The position numbers and the translations under genes were made by a program. A DNA stretch of 64,000 nucleotides from Corynebacterium xerosis NBRC 16721 = ATCC 373 (lineage in GTDB: Bacteria > Actinomycetota > Actinomycetes > Mycobacteriales > Mycobacteriaceae): the NCBI RefSeq assembly GCF_001552415.1, contig NZ_BCRD01000001.1:372001-436000 (forward strand), written 5' to 3'. Each line of letters opens with the position of its first letter. Within the stretch, counting starts at the first letter, position 1. Positions 33,363-43,397 of this stretch are shown in pieces. The notes under the pieces are model-generated. The model searched no databases and was not told the origin of the DNA. It saw nothing but the letters and a program-made list of their open reading frames with translations.

Positions 33363-34523
33363 CTAGAACCGCGAGTTGAGCGCGGTGCCGGCGTCGGTGT
33401 CGGTGACCCGCAGCACGGTGCCGCCGTCGCGGCGGATGGCCGCCTCGACGTCGTCGGCGTCGTCGGCGTGGGCCCACACGACCACGGCCGCACCGCGCGC
33501 CGGGCAGCAGCGCGCCACCGCGTCGCGGCCGTCGAGGGACGCGACCAGGCGGCCCAGCGGCGAGTCCGGCGAGGGGGCGGTGTCGCGGACGGCGACGTCG
33601 TGGGCGATGCCGGCCATCGCCGCCGCGGAGTCGCCGTGGCGCAGGTGCGCGGACACGGCGCGGGCGCGGTCGGAGCAGCCGGACGCGTCGTCGAGCCACT
33701 TGGTCGCCCGGCCCACCGTCGGGGCGTCGCCGTCGGGATGGACCTCACGGCGGGCGCGGACCCACTCGAGCACGCGCGGCTGCGCTTCGGGCAGACCGTG
33801 GAGGGTGGGCACGCCGAAGGCGGAGCAGGCGTCGGCGAAGAACTCGTGGCGTTCGACCTGCGGCGACGCGCCCGTGATGTCGGGGGAGTAGGCGACCATC
33901 AGCGCGAGGTTGTCGGGCCGCTGGTTCTGGGTGACGGCCTCGTCGGCGTGGTTGCAGGTCAGCACCGAATCTGGGCGGCTGCGCAACGCTGCGGTGTAGG
34001 GGTGCAGAGGCCAGTGGTCGCCGTAGTGGGCCACGGCCGTCTCGTGGAGGGCGGCGGCGAGGCGGGCGCGGGTGGGGACGTCGTCGCGGTCGCCCCAGCG
34101 GGCGTTGGCGGCCAGGGCCACCGCGGACTGGAGCGCCGCGATCTCGCCGAGCCCCCGGCCGGCGGGGATGGTCGACGCCCACCGCACCGTCAGCCCGGAG
34201 CCCGTGCGGGGGATCAGGTGCATGGTGTGCTGCATGGCAACCACGGCCGCGGCGATTGCCGTGACTTCGGCCGGGTACCCGGCGGGCACAGCGTCGGGCA
34301 TCGGCAACGACGTCTTTTCGCGGGTGGAGATGACGGTCAGCTCACCGGTGTCGTTGGGTTCCAGAGCCACGGCGGCGGAGACGGGCAGCGCCGTGGCCAG
34401 CAGCATGCCGCCGGTGGCGGCGCAGGTCTCGCCGAGCAATTCCACCGATCCCGGCGCATGCGCGATCGTCGCGTCCGTTCCCGCGGATTCGCGGACTCGT
34501 TCGACGGCGGCGGGGACGGGCAT
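33363..34523 (-). CDS. Galactokinase-like GHMP protein, degenerate active site
   Basis: A 386-residue GHMP-kinase-fold protein aligned in order with galactokinases. The N-terminal substrate signature is altered to APGSVELLGETCAATGG instead of the usual GRVNLIGEHxDY. The ATP loop is PAGRGLGEIAALQSAVALA instead of PxGxGLSSSAA. It therefore probably lacks normal galactokinase activity, or acts on another substrate. The position upstream of panB/glnA2 agrees with a galK-like gene in corynebacteria as I recall. No galactose genes are adjacent. It is convergent with the RNB gene and divergent from the small gene at 34720. Confidence 0.7.
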   Translation of the reverse strand: MPVPAAVERVRESAGTDATIAHAPGSVELLGETCAATGGMLLATALPVSAAVALEPNDTGELTVISTREKTSLPMPDAVPAGYPAEVTAIAAAVVAMQHTMHLIPRTGSGLTVRWASTIPAGRGLGEIAALQSAVALAANARWGDRDDVPTRARLAAALHETAVAHYGDHWPLHPYTAALRSRPDSVLTCNHADEAVTQNQRPDNLALMVAYSPDITGASPQVERHEFFADACSAFGVPTLHGLPEAQPRVLEWVRARREVHPDGDAPTVGRATKWLDDASGCSDRARAVSAHLRHGDSAAAMAGIAHDVAVRDTAPSPDSPLGRLVASLDGRDAVARCCPARGAAVVVWAHADDADDVEAAIRRDGGTVLRVTDTDAGTALNSRF

Positions 34524-34620
34524 TGGGGACCTTTCGACGGGGACGATGCAATGGGCGCGGCGGCGCCGCGGCCACCGGTGAATCCGGGGCCGCGTCGCCG
34601 CGAGCCATGACCTGAGATAG

Positions 34621-34632
34621 TACCCGCGGGTA
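34621..34632. promoter_or_regulatory. Perfect 12-bp palindrome, possible operator
   Basis: TACCCGCGGGTA lies in the divergent gap between the galactokinase-like gene and the small gene starting at 34720. It could bind a dimeric regulator; there is no other support. Confidence 0.3.
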
Positions 34633-34719
34633 ATCTGGACACAACCGGCCCATCGGCCGCGGCGACCCCGTAGAGGGCCACGCGGTCGCCGGGCAACCGT
34701 GACTTCCCAGGAGGATGAC

Positions 34720-34929
34720 ATGTCCGACGACGCCAAGGATTGGTACTACACGCCCTCGACCGGCGAGGTGACCCGGGGCAAGCAGAGCGGCTGGGACGAT
34801 CGCATGGGCCCCTACGCCACCGAGGCGGAGGCCCGCGCCGCGATGAAACGCGTCGCCGCCCGCAACGAGGCCGCCGATGATTGGGACGAGGAAGACGAGG
34901 AGTGGGGCAAGCCCCCGGCCGACGCCTGA
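34720..34929 (+). CDS. Small conserved actinobacterial protein (SPOR-like)
   Basis: A 69-residue acidic protein with DWYYTPSTGEVTRGKQSGWD followed by DRMGPYATEAEARAAM, a pattern common in short corynebacterial/mycobacterial proteins of unknown function that resemble a SPOR fold. AGGAGG lies seven bases before the ATG, which fixes the start. A strong terminator follows 25 bp after the stop, so it is a monocistronic unit. Confidence 0.8.
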   Translation: MSDDAKDWYYTPSTGEVTRGKQSGWDDRMGPYATEAEARAAMKRVAARNEAADDWDEEDEEWGKPPADA

Positions 34930-34954
34930 TCGACCCCGCCACCGGAGACGACGA

Positions 34955-34985
34955 AGCCCCGCGAGAGTTCGACTCTCGCGGGGCT
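34955..34985 (+). terminator. Rho-independent terminator
   Basis: A perfect 13-bp stem AGCCCCGCGAGAG/CTCTCGCGGGGCT with a TTCGA loop is followed by TTCGTT. It lies between the small gene and the convergent DoxX gene. Confidence 0.9.
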
Positions 34986-35054
34986 TTCGTTCGGGCGCCG
35001 TCACCGCCCGTTCATCCGGGACGGGACCCAGGGGCGGCGGCAGACGTCGGCAGA

Positions 35055-35543
35055 TTAGGCGCGGACGCGGGTGGCGTTGCCGGTGGTGGCCGACGCGGCA
35101 TCGGCGTCACCGGTGCGGCCGGCGCGTCGGGACGCGAGGACCGCGTCGACCGAGAAGCGGCCCGAGCCCAGGGCGGCCATGAACAGCGCGCCGGCGCCGA
35201 TGGCGATGACCAGCTCCGGGCCGCCGTCGCCGACGAACATGCCGGCGCCGGTGTGGGCGATGGCCCACCCGGCGGCCATCTGCAGGGCGACGATGATGCC
35301 GACGATCGGCTGGAACGCGCCGGCGAGGATCAGGATGCCGCCGACGAACTCGACGATCGCGGCGATCCACGCGGTGACGGTCGGGGCCGGGGCGCCCATG
35401 CCCTCGAAGCCGGCCTGGGTGCCGGCGATGGTCCAGTCGAAGATCTTCTGCCAGCCGTGGGCCAGCACGACGGCGCCGAGGCCGATGCGGGCGATGAGGG
35501 CCAGGACATCGCGGACGACGGCGGGAAGGGCGGGGAAGGTCAT
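35055..35543 (-). CDS. DoxX family membrane protein
   Basis: A 162-residue protein with four hydrophobic helices and DoxX features: ARIGLGAVVLAHGWQKIF at the start, AAIVEFVGGILILAGAF, and HTGAGMFVGDGGPELVIAI. Mycobacterial DoxX takes part in a membrane oxidoreductase complex against oxidative stress; whether this paralog does is unknown. AGGAG lies seven bases before the ATG. It ends with a short charged tail. Confidence 0.87.
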   Translation of the reverse strand: MTFPALPAVVRDVLALIARIGLGAVVLAHGWQKIFDWTIAGTQAGFEGMGAPAPTVTAWIAAIVEFVGGILILAGAFQPIVGIIVALQMAAGWAIAHTGAGMFVGDGGPELVIAIGAGALFMAALGSGRFSVDAVLASRRAGRTGDADAASATTGNATRVRA

Positions 35544-35656
35544 GTGTCTCCTCGTGAGATTCGTCGAGCCATCCGGGCGGCGGGCCGCCGCGCCGAATGG
35601 TGATGTGCCAACAAGGGAGACTACTGAAAACGCTGACACGTCCGCAACTCTCGGTG

Positions 35657-37774
35657 TCAGCGGCGCTTCTTCGCGCCCTTCCCGCGGTCCTTGTCCTTGT
35701 CGTTGTCCCGGTCCTTGGCCCGGGCCTTCCGCTCCTTGGCCGCCTTCTCCCGCGCCTTGTCCATTTTCGACTCGAGCTTCCCGTACGCCTTCAGCACGTT
35801 GGCGACGTCGTCGTCGTACGCCTCCAGCGCGGCCAAGCCGTCCATGCGCTCGATCTGGTACAGCACGCCGTAGCCGAACGTGTCCTGATCGTGCGAGTGC
35901 GCGCGGCGCGCCTTCTGCAGCAGCACGTGGCGGGCGGTGCAGGTGTCCTGGAAATCGCCCAGCGACGACTGCAGCGTCTTGCACGCGGCGTAGAGCTTCT
36001 TGGTCGGCATGCCCGTCGACTGCGCGGCCTCGGCGGAGTAGCGCAGCTTCTTGGCGGCCTTGCGCACGTCGTGGAACCGTTCCTCGCGGTCGGCGACGGG
36101 GATGGACTTGTCGCCGCGGCCCTCGATGGCCTGGCGGTGGCGCTTCTCGAACTTCTTGAACGCCTTCGCCAGATGGATCGCCAGCACCGCATTGGTCTCG
36201 GCACGGATCTGCTCGGGCGACTTCTCCGGGGCCGGGGCGGGCTCGTCGGCCGCGGGTTCTTCGCTTTCCGACGGCCCGGCGGCCACATCGTCGGTCGGGT
36301 CCGCATCGGTGCCGGGGGCGGAAAGCTCGGCGGCGTCGGCGTCCTCTGCGGATTCGGCGTGACCCGCCTCCTCGCCGGATTCGTCGACGATGCGCGCGGC
36401 GGCCTCGGCGGGCGACGGCTCCCCGTCGTCCTCCGGCTCCTCGGCGATGGCGTCGGCGTCGTCAAGCGAATCGGCGCGGGGCTCGGCGGTCTCGGTCGCC
36501 GTGGACTCGGTCTCTGCCTTCGCCGCCTTCTCGGCCTTCTTCGCCTCGGCTTCCGCGGCCTCGCGCTCCGCGTCCTCCGCAGCATTGGGGTTGACCGGCG
36601 GATCGGACAGCAGCTCGTCGAGCTGATCGAGGAGCGTCAGGTAACGGCTGGAATCCAGCGCGGCGACGACGCGGCGGTGCGCGCGGTCGTAATCGCGGCG
36701 GATGTCGGCGATGAGCTCCTCGCGCATCTCGCCGTCGATGACGTCGGCCTCGTCGCGCTCGAGCTGATTCTCGAACCGCTCAGCCACCACCTCCGCGTCC
36801 CGGGCCACGCCCAGCACGCCGGCCAGCAACTTCAGCTCCGACTCCATGTGCGCGATCCGATCGCCGACCAGGATGCCGTGGAACGTCTGCATGTGGCTGC
36901 GCAGCTCACGGGTGGCCACGCGCATCTGATGCACCGAATCCCACTCGTCGCGGCGGACCTTCGGGTCCCACTCGACCATCTTGGCCACGTTCGCCGCGAG
37001 CGCATCGACGACCGCCCGGCCCGGGGTGCCTTCCGGCAGATCGGCGGGCGACGGCGGCACCGGGGCGGCGTCCTTGGAATCGCCCAGTGCCGTGGCCAGC
37101 TTCGACGGGCTGTCCGACGGCGTCGCCCCGGCGATGCGCAGCACCGCGCCGAGACGCTCGAGCAGCTGCGCGCCCGCCGGATCGGTGGACATGTCGCCGA
37201 TCAGCTCGATTTCCCACTCGCGCCACGACGTCTCCGCGCCGCCCGGCAGCAGCGATGCCGCGGTGACGTGGTCGTCGCAGAACTCCGCGATGGGGGTGCC
37301 CTCCGCGTTCTTCAGGACGGACACGTGGCGGACGTTGTCCACCCGCGCGATCGGGCCCAGCGGATGCTCGCGGACGATCGAGCGCACCGGCGCCAGCAGC
37401 GATTCCGGGACACGGTAGACGGCATCGGCGCCCTCGCCCTCCACGGAGCCCTCCGACAGGTCGGCGCCGTACTCCATGCGGCCGGCCTCCGCCGGGGTCT
37501 TCAGGTGCCAACCCTCGTCCGGGCCGCCGGTGCGGCGGCGCAGCGTCCGCTTCGCCCGGGTCAGCCGCAGGTCCGCGGTGTCGACGTACATCGCCGACAT
37601 TTCGCGGACCTCCACGTCGACGCCCGCGACGCCCGGGACGAAATCGAAACCGGGTGCCACGGCCTCCTCCGGAGCGGAGAACTTCACCTCGACCTCGAGG
37701 GTCGCGGTGGGCTCGGTCTGCTCCCGCTTGCTCGCGGAAGCGGTGGATGCGGGGGTGGCGCCAGATGCATTCAT
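35657..37774 (-). CDS. CYTH-CHAD domain protein
   Basis: A 705-residue protein with an N-terminal CYTH/triphosphate tunnel domain (residues ~25-220: EVEVKFS, YVDTADLRLTRAKRTLRRRTG, EFCDDHVTA, WEIEL). A C-terminal CHAD domain of conserved His/Lys helices follows (HQMRVATRELRSHMQTFHGI, HDVRKAAKKLRYSAEA). The two halves of CHAD are separated by a ~130-residue acidic, low-complexity insertion that carries a motif copy (36457, SLDD). CYTH enzymes bind triphosphates and CHAD binds polyphosphate, so a polyphosphate-granule role is likely. The C-terminus is Lys/Asp-rich. It is the positional counterpart of mycobacterial Rv2226. Confidence 0.9.
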   Translation of the reverse strand: MNASGATPASTASASKREQTEPTATLEVEVKFSAPEEAVAPGFDFVPGVAGVDVEVREMSAMYVDTADLRLTRAKRTLRRRTGGPDEGWHLKTPAEAGRMEYGADLSEGSVEGEGADAVYRVPESLLAPVRSIVREHPLGPIARVDNVRHVSVLKNAEGTPIAEFCDDHVTAASLLPGGAETSWREWEIELIGDMSTDPAGAQLLERLGAVLRIAGATPSDSPSKLATALGDSKDAAPVPPSPADLPEGTPGRAVVDALAANVAKMVEWDPKVRRDEWDSVHQMRVATRELRSHMQTFHGILVGDRIAHMESELKLLAGVLGVARDAEVVAERFENQLERDEADVIDGEMREELIADIRRDYDRAHRRVVAALDSSRYLTLLDQLDELLSDPPVNPNAAEDAEREAAEAEAKKAEKAAKAETESTATETAEPRADSLDDADAIAEEPEDDGEPSPAEAAARIVDESGEEAGHAESAEDADAAELSAPGTDADPTDDVAAGPSESEEPAADEPAPAPEKSPEQIRAETNAVLAIHLAKAFKKFEKRHRQAIEGRGDKSIPVADREERFHDVRKAAKKLRYSAEAAQSTGMPTKKLYAACKTLQSSLGDFQDTCTARHVLLQKARRAHSHDQDTFGYGVLYQIERMDGLAALEAYDDDVANVLKAYGKLESKMDKAREKAAKERKARAKDRDNDKDKDRGKGAKKRR

Positions 37775-37924
37775 GGCCTCGATCCTACCCCCGGATAGGA
37801 GGGCCCAGCAGGTGCCGACGGCCCCGTTTCGTGGGTATCGGTCACGGCCGTGGGGCCGTGGGATGGCGACGGTGGCGGCGGGTCACCCTCGTCGAACGCC
37901 CGGCAACGTCCGTCGCCCGTGAAA

Positions 37925-38734
37925 TCAGCCCTTGAAATCCTTGTCCACGGGCGGGAAGTCACGGGACTCGACCTGGGCCACGTAATCGCGGGCACCATTT
38001 TCCAGCAGCTCGCCGACTTCGCCGAACACGGCGGCGAAGGATGGGCGGCGGCCGTCGGACGGCACTGCGAAAGCGTCGTGCCACACCAGCACCTGGCCGT
38101 CACAGTCCTTGCCGGCGCCGATGCCGCAGGTGGGGATGGGCAGTTCGGCGGTGATCTCCTTGGCCAGCTCGGCCGGGACCATCTCCAGGACGACGGAGTG
38201 GGCGCCGGCCTCGGCGACGGCGCGGGCATCGCGGCGCAGCTGCTCCGCACCCTCGCCGCGGCCCTGGACCTTGAATCCCGACAGCGCATTGACCGACTGC
38301 GGGGTGAACCCGATGTGCGCCATCACCGGGATGCCGGCGGCGACGAGGGCGCGGATGCGCGGGGCGATGCGCTCGCCGCCCTCGATCTTGATCATGTTGG
38401 CGCCGGTCTCGCGCATCATCCGGGCGGAATTGAGGACGGCCTGCTCGTCGGACGCCTCGTAGGTGCCGAAGGGAAGATCCGCGACGACCAGCGCGTTCGG
38501 GGCGCCGCGCACGACGGCGCGGGCCAGCGGGATCAGCTCGTCGAGCGAGACTTCGGTGGTGGTGTCGTAGCCGTACATGACGTTGGCGGCGGAGTCGCCG
38601 ACCAACAGCACCTCGACGCCGGCGTTGGAGAACGCGCGGGCCGTCGAGTAGTCGTAGCAGGTCAGCATCGCCCAGGGCCGGCCCTCGGCCTTGCGGGCTG
38701 CGAGATCGTTCAGGCGCATCTTCCGGGTGCTCAT
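37925..38734 (-). CDS. panB: 3-methyl-2-oxobutanoate hydroxymethyltransferase
   Basis: This 269-residue TIM-barrel enzyme makes ketopantoate for pantothenate and coenzyme A synthesis. Landmarks are [58 protein letters not shown], and the catalytic region [20 protein letters not shown]. Its position between the CYTH gene and glnA2 matches mycobacteria. No panC is adjacent. The gene is divergent from glnA2, and the two starts are 64 bp apart, so the promoters overlap. Confidence 0.96.
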   Translation of the reverse strand: MSTRKMRLNDLAARKAEGRPWAMLTCYDYSTARAFSNAGVEVLLVGDSAANVMYGYDTTTEVSLDELIPLARAVVRGAPNALVVADLPFGTYEASDEQAVLNSARMMRETGANMIKIEGGERIAPRIRALVAAGIPVMAHIGFTPQSVNALSGFKVQGRGEGAEQLRRDARAVAEAGAHSVVLEMVPAELAKEITAELPIPTCGIGAGKDCDGQVLVWHDAFAVPSDGRRPSFAAVFGEVGELLENGARDYVAQVESRDFPPVDKDFKG

Positions 38735-38798
38735 GGTCGCCAAGCATGCCACACCGGCACACCACACGAAGGCGGGTCGCCCGCGTAGTTTGGGGGGC

Positions 38799-40139
38799 AT
38801 GAATCGCCAACAGGAATTCGTCCTCCGCGCCATCGAGGAGCGCGACATCCGCTTCATCCGCCTGTGGTTCACGGACATCCTCGGCTACCTGAAGTCCGTC
38901 GCCGTCGCCCCCGCAGAGTTGGAGGGCGCGTTCGAGGAGGGGATCGGCTTCGACGGTTCGGCCATCGAGGGCTTCTCCCGCGTCTCCGAGGCCGACACCA
39001 TCGCCCGCCCCGACCCGTCGACGTTCCAGATCCTGCCGTGGCTCCACGACGACAAGGAGCTGCACACCGCCCGCATGTTCTGCGACATCTCCATGCCGGA
39101 CGGCCAGGCCAGTTGGGCCGATCCTCGCCACGTGCTGCGCCGGCAGGTCCAGGCCGCGGCGGACCAGGGCTTCACGTCCTACATCCACCCGGAGATCGAG
39201 TTCTTCCTCGTCGATTCCCTCGACACCGACGGCCAGCCCCCGGTGCCCACGGACAACGGCGGCTACTTCGACCAGGCGGTGCACGACAAGGCGCCGGATT
39301 TCCGTCGCCACGCGATCAACGCCCTGGAGGCGATGGGCATCCCGGTGGAGTTCTCGCACCATGAAAACGCGCCGGGCCAGCAGGAAATCGACCTGCGGTA
39401 CGCCGACGCGCTGAGCATGGCGGACAACATCATGACGTTCCGCTACCTGATCAAGGAGGTGGCCATGCGCAACGGCGTGCGCGCCACCTTCATGCCCAAG
39501 CCGTTCGCCGATCAGCCGGGCAGCGCCATGCACACGCACATCTCGCTGTTCGAGGGCGACGACAACGCGTTCCACGACCCCGATGACGAACACCAGTTGT
39601 CGTCGACGGCGCGCAGTTTCATAGCGGGCATCCTCACCCATGCGCCGGAGATCTCGGCCGTGACCAATCAGTGGGTCAACTCCTACAAGCGCACGGTCTT
39701 CGGCGACGAGGCGCCGACCGCGGCGACGTGGGGCCTGGCCAACCGTTCCGCTTTGGTCCGCGTGCCCATGTACTCCCCGGGCAAGGCTGCTTCACGACGG
39801 GTCGAGATACGTTCCGTCGATTCGGCGTGCAACCCCTACTTGGCGTACTCGGTCATCCTCGCCGCCGGCATGCGCGGGATTCAGGACGGCTACGAATTGC
39901 CGCCGCAGGCGGAGGACAACATTTCGGAGCTGACGCGCCGCGAGCGCCGGGCAATGGGGTACCGCGATCTGCCGACGTCGCTGGAAGAGGCGCTGCGGGA
40001 GATGGAGCGGTCCGACCTCGTCGCCGACACCCTCGGCGACCACGTCCACGAGTTCTTCCTGCGCAACAAGTGGCGCGAGTGGCGCGAGTACCAGAGCCAG
40101 GTCACCGCCTGGGAGCTGCGCACCAACCTCGACTACTAG
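38799..40139 (+). CDS. glnA2: Glutamine synthetase type I, GlnA2
   Basis: A 446-residue GSI enzyme (ammonia + glutamate + ATP to glutamine). It shows [19 protein letters not shown], the ATP/metal motif [20 protein letters not shown], and the active-site [24 protein letters not shown]. The adenylylation-site tyrosine region typical of GlnA1 is not evident, as expected for the GlnA2 branch. TAGTTT lies seven bases before the ATG, fitting a leaderless mRNA. glnE follows after 13 bp and is probably cotranscribed. A motif copy at 39789 coincides with the conserved KAASRRVE segment. Confidence 0.95.
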   Translation: MNRQQEFVLRAIEERDIRFIRLWFTDILGYLKSVAVAPAELEGAFEEGIGFDGSAIEGFSRVSEADTIARPDPSTFQILPWLHDDKELHTARMFCDISMPDGQASWADPRHVLRRQVQAAADQGFTSYIHPEIEFFLVDSLDTDGQPPVPTDNGGYFDQAVHDKAPDFRRHAINALEAMGIPVEFSHHENAPGQQEIDLRYADALSMADNIMTFRYLIKEVAMRNGVRATFMPKPFADQPGSAMHTHISLFEGDDNAFHDPDDEHQLSSTARSFIAGILTHAPEISAVTNQWVNSYKRTVFGDEAPTAATWGLANRSALVRVPMYSPGKAASRRVEIRSVDSACNPYLAYSVILAAGMRGIQDGYELPPQAEDNISELTRRERRAMGYRDLPTSLEEALREMERSDLVADTLGDHVHEFFLRNKWREWREYQSQVTAWELRTNLDY

Positions 40140-40152
40140 GAACCGGATCGCC

Positions 40153-43100
40153 ATGGTGATGAGGAACCGCCCCCGCACGTCCCGGCAGTCGGTGCCGACG
40201 CCCGCCGCGATCGGCCTGCCCGACGGGCAGCGGGCGCTGGCCGATTTGAAGGAGCTCGGCTGGTACGACGAGGACGGCCTGGAGCTGCTGTGGGGGCTCG
40301 CCGGCGCCGCCGATCCGGAGTTGGCTCTGAAGTCCCTGGTGCGGCTGAAGGAGCGGCTGGACTCGGGCATCGAATCCGGCGAGGTGCCCCAGTGGGCGGC
40401 ATGGTCGGCGCTGGATGCGGCGATGCGCCAGCAGGTGCTCATGCGCACCCGCGTGTTCGCGCTGCTCGGCGGTTCGTCGATGCTCGGCGATCACATGGTG
40501 GCCAATCCCGCGACGTGGTCGCTGCTGCTCGCGGACCTGCCGACGCGCGCGGACATGTTCCGCGACATGCTCACCGCCGTGGAAGCGGTTCCGGAGGCCC
40601 CGGTGCGCACCGACGATGTTTCGGTCGCCGAAGCCGCCGAGCTGGAATACCGGGAGCCGACGCCGTCGTCGCCGGACCTGGAGGAGGCGGGCCTGTACCG
40701 TGCCGGGATCACCGGGCGCGACGCCGACGTCGCCATGAAGCGTTCGTACCGCAACCTGATCATGCGCGTGGCCGCAGCCGACCTCGCGGGCACGTACCCG
40801 CGCGGTCCGCGCCGCCCGGGCCAGCCGCCGATCCCGTTCACCAAGGTCACCGAGGCCCTGTCGGACCTGGCCGACGCCGCGCTGACCGCCGCCCTGTCGG
40901 TGGCCGTGGCCACCACCTACCCGGATTCGCCGGTGTCGACGCGCCTGGCCGTGCTGGCCATGGGCAAGTGCGGCGCCCGCGAGCTCAACTACATCTCCGA
41001 CGTCGACGTCATCTTCGTCGCCGAGCCCGCCGATGCCCGCGCCACCCGGTTGGCCGCGGAGTTCGTCCGCGTGTCCTGCCGCTGCTTCTTCGAGGTCGAC
41101 GCGGCCCTGCGGCCGGAGGGCAAGTCCGGTGCGCTGGTGCGCACGCTGGAGTCGCACCAGGCGTACTACAAGCGGTGGGCGCAGACGTGGGAGTTCCAGG
41201 CGCAGCTCAAGGCCCGGCCCATGACCGGCGACCTGGACCTTGGCCGCGAGTACGTCGAGGCCCTGTCGCCGCTGGTGTGGTCGGCCTCCCAGCGCGATTC
41301 CTTCGTGGAGGACGTCCAGGCGATGCGCGACCGCGTCATCGAGAACGTCCCCGACGAGCTGAAGCTGCGCGAGCTCAAGCTCGGCCGCGGCGGCCTGCGC
41401 GACGTGGAGTTCGCGGTGCAGCTGCTGCAGCTGGTCCACGGCCGCTACGACGAATCGTTGCGCGTCCTGCCGACCGTCGAGGCGCTGGACGCCCTGGTGG
41501 AGGCCGGGTACGTCGGCCGCGAGGACGGCCGGGTGCTCATCGAGTGCTACGAATTCATGCGCCTGCTGGAGCACCGCCTGCAGCTGCAGAAGATGCGCCG
41601 CACCCACACGCTGCCGCCGGAGGAGGACTTCGCCGCCCGCCGTTGGCTGGGACGGGCCGCGGGCGTGATCCCCGCCGGTTCCGAAAGCTCCGCCGACGCG
41701 CTGGCCAAGCGGGTGCGCGCCACGGGCCGGCAGATCCGGACGCTGCACAACAAGCTGTTCTTCCGCCCGCTGCTCAACTCCGTCGTCGAGCAGGACATCG
41801 GCACCATGCAGCTGTCGGCCGACGCCGCGAAGCGCCAGCTGGCGGCACTCGGCTATCTCTATCCGGACCGGGCGTACGACCACCTCACGGCGTTGGCGTC
41901 GGGAAGCTCCCGCAAGGCGCGGATCCAGGCGATGCTGCTGCCGACGCTGATGGAGTGGGTGTCGGACACGGCGGAGCCGGACGCCGGTCTGCTCAACTAC
42001 CGCAAACTCTCCGACGCGCTGATGGAGAAGACGTGGTTCCTCCGGATGCTTCGCGACGAGGGCGTGGTCGGTGAGCGCCTGATGCACGTGCTGGGCACAT
42101 CCCCGTACGTGTCGGGGCTGTTGGTGTCGGCGCCGGACACGATCAAGCTCTACGGCGACGGTGCGGCGGGACCGAAGCTGCTGGACACCGATCCCGCCAC
42201 CGTGGGCCGATCGCTGGTGGCCACCGCCAACAGGCACACGGACCCGGACAAGGCCATCGGCGTCGCCCGCGCCCTGCGCCGCGCCGAGCTGGCCCGCGTG
42301 GCCTCGGCGGACCTGCTGGGGATGATGGACGTCGAATCCGTGTGCACCTCGCTGTCCCTGGTGTGGGACAACGTGCTCGAAGCGGCGCTTGCCGCCGAGA
42401 TCCGCGGTTGGTGCGCGCAGCACCCGGATGAACCGGTGCCGGCGACGATCTCGGTGATCGGCATGGGGCGCCTCGGCGGCGGCGAGCTGGGCTACGGTTC
42501 CGATGCCGACGTGATGTTCGTGTGCGAGCCTGCGGTCGGCGACGACGGGGAGCCGTTGGCCGACGACAACGACGCGGTGCGCTGGTCCATCGGCATCTGC
42601 GACGCACTGCGCCGCCGGCTGGCGAAGCCGAGCCAGGACCCGCCGTTGGAGGTCGACCTGGACCTGCGCCCCGAGGGCAGGTCCGGCCCACCGGTGCGCA
42701 CCCTGGATTCCTACCTCGCCTACTACGAGCGCTGGGGCGAGACCTGGGAGATCCAGGCGCTGCTGCGCGCGACGTGGATCGCCGGGGACAAGGACCTGGG
42801 CACGCGGTTCCTCCGGGGCATCGACAAGTTCCGGTATCCGGAGGGCGGCGCCTCCGAACAGGTCGTGCGCGACGTCCGCCGCATGAAGGCCCGCGTGGAC
42901 AAGGAGCGCCTGCCGCGCGGCGCGAACCGGCGCACGCACACGAAGCTCGGGTCGGGCGCGCTGACGGACATCGAGTGGACGGTGCAATTGCTGACCTTCA
43001 TGCACGCCCACGACGTGCCGGGGCTGCACAACACGTCGACGCTGCAATGCCTGAAGACGCTCGCCGACGAAGGGATCCTCCCCGAAGACGACGCCGATAC

Positions 43101-43338
43101 CTTGCGCACGGCGTGGTTGACGGCGACGAAGGCGCGCAACGCCCTGGTGCTCACCCGCGGCAAGCGGACCGACGAACTGCCGCAGCCCGGCCCCCAGCTG
43201 GCGCAGGTCGCGGGCGCGGCGGGATGGGACCCGGACGACAACAACGGGTTCATGGAGAACTACCTGCGCGTCACCCGCCATTCGCGGCGCGTGGTGGATC
43301 GCGTGTTCTGGGGCGAGGAGAGCCCAGCGCACGATTAG
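40153..43338 (+). CDS. glnE: Glutamine synthetase adenylyltransferase/adenylyl-removing enzyme
   Basis: This 1061-residue bifunctional enzyme attaches and removes AMP on glutamine synthetase. It has two nucleotidyltransferase domains: the first with LAVLAMGKCGARELNYISDVDVIFV near residue 257, the second with GMGRLGGGELGYGSDADVMFV near residue 771. Each is followed by an aspartate-rich DLDLRPEGRSG-type motif. The N-terminal one removes and the C-terminal one adds AMP in the family. The start is ATG 40153 or 40159; length is normal for actinobacteria. It is cotranscribed with glnA2, although its known target is GlnA1, which is not in the window. Confidence 0.96.
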   Translation: MVMRNRPRTSRQSVPTPAAIGLPDGQRALADLKELGWYDEDGLELLWGLAGAADPELALKSLVRLKERLDSGIESGEVPQWAAWSALDAAMRQQVLMRTRVFALLGGSSMLGDHMVANPATWSLLLADLPTRADMFRDMLTAVEAVPEAPVRTDDVSVAEAAELEYREPTPSSPDLEEAGLYRAGITGRDADVAMKRSYRNLIMRVAAADLAGTYPRGPRRPGQPPIPFTKVTEALSDLADAALTAALSVAVATTYPDSPVSTRLAVLAMGKCGARELNYISDVDVIFVAEPADARATRLAAEFVRVSCRCFFEVDAALRPEGKSGALVRTLESHQAYYKRWAQTWEFQAQLKARPMTGDLDLGREYVEALSPLVWSASQRDSFVEDVQAMRDRVIENVPDELKLRELKLGRGGLRDVEFAVQLLQLVHGRYDESLRVLPTVEALDALVEAGYVGREDGRVLIECYEFMRLLEHRLQLQKMRRTHTLPPEEDFAARRWLGRAAGVIPAGSESSADALAKRVRATGRQIRTLHNKLFFRPLLNSVVEQDIGTMQLSADAAKRQLAALGYLYPDRAYDHLTALASGSSRKARIQAMLLPTLMEWVSDTAEPDAGLLNYRKLSDALMEKTWFLRMLRDEGVVGERLMHVLGTSPYVSGLLVSAPDTIKLYGDGAAGPKLLDTDPATVGRSLVATANRHTDPDKAIGVARALRRAELARVASADLLGMMDVESVCTSLSLVWDNVLEAALAAEIRGWCAQHPDEPVPATISVIGMGRLGGGELGYGSDADVMFVCEPAVGDDGEPLADDNDAVRWSIGICDALRRRLAKPSQDPPLEVDLDLRPEGRSGPPVRTLDSYLAYYERWGETWEIQALLRATWIAGDKDLGTRFLRGIDKFRYPEGGASEQVVRDVRRMKARVDKERLPRGANRRTHTKLGSGALTDIEWTVQLLTFMHAHDVPGLHNTSTLQCLKTLADEGILPEDDADTLRTAWLTATKARNALVLTRGKRTDELPQPGPQLAQVAGAAGWDPDDNNGFMENYLRVTRHSRRVVDRVFWGEESPAHD

Positions 43339-43397
43339 CGGCGCGCCGGGCCCGAAGGAGGGGGGACGCTCCCCATCCTCCGGCCCGATGGGACATA

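Noticed and set aside
42522..43397. Open upstream extension of the helicase-associated gene into glnE
   Set aside because: The extension overlaps conserved glnE sequence in another frame and is Arg/Gly-rich; the conserved protein begins near 43398.
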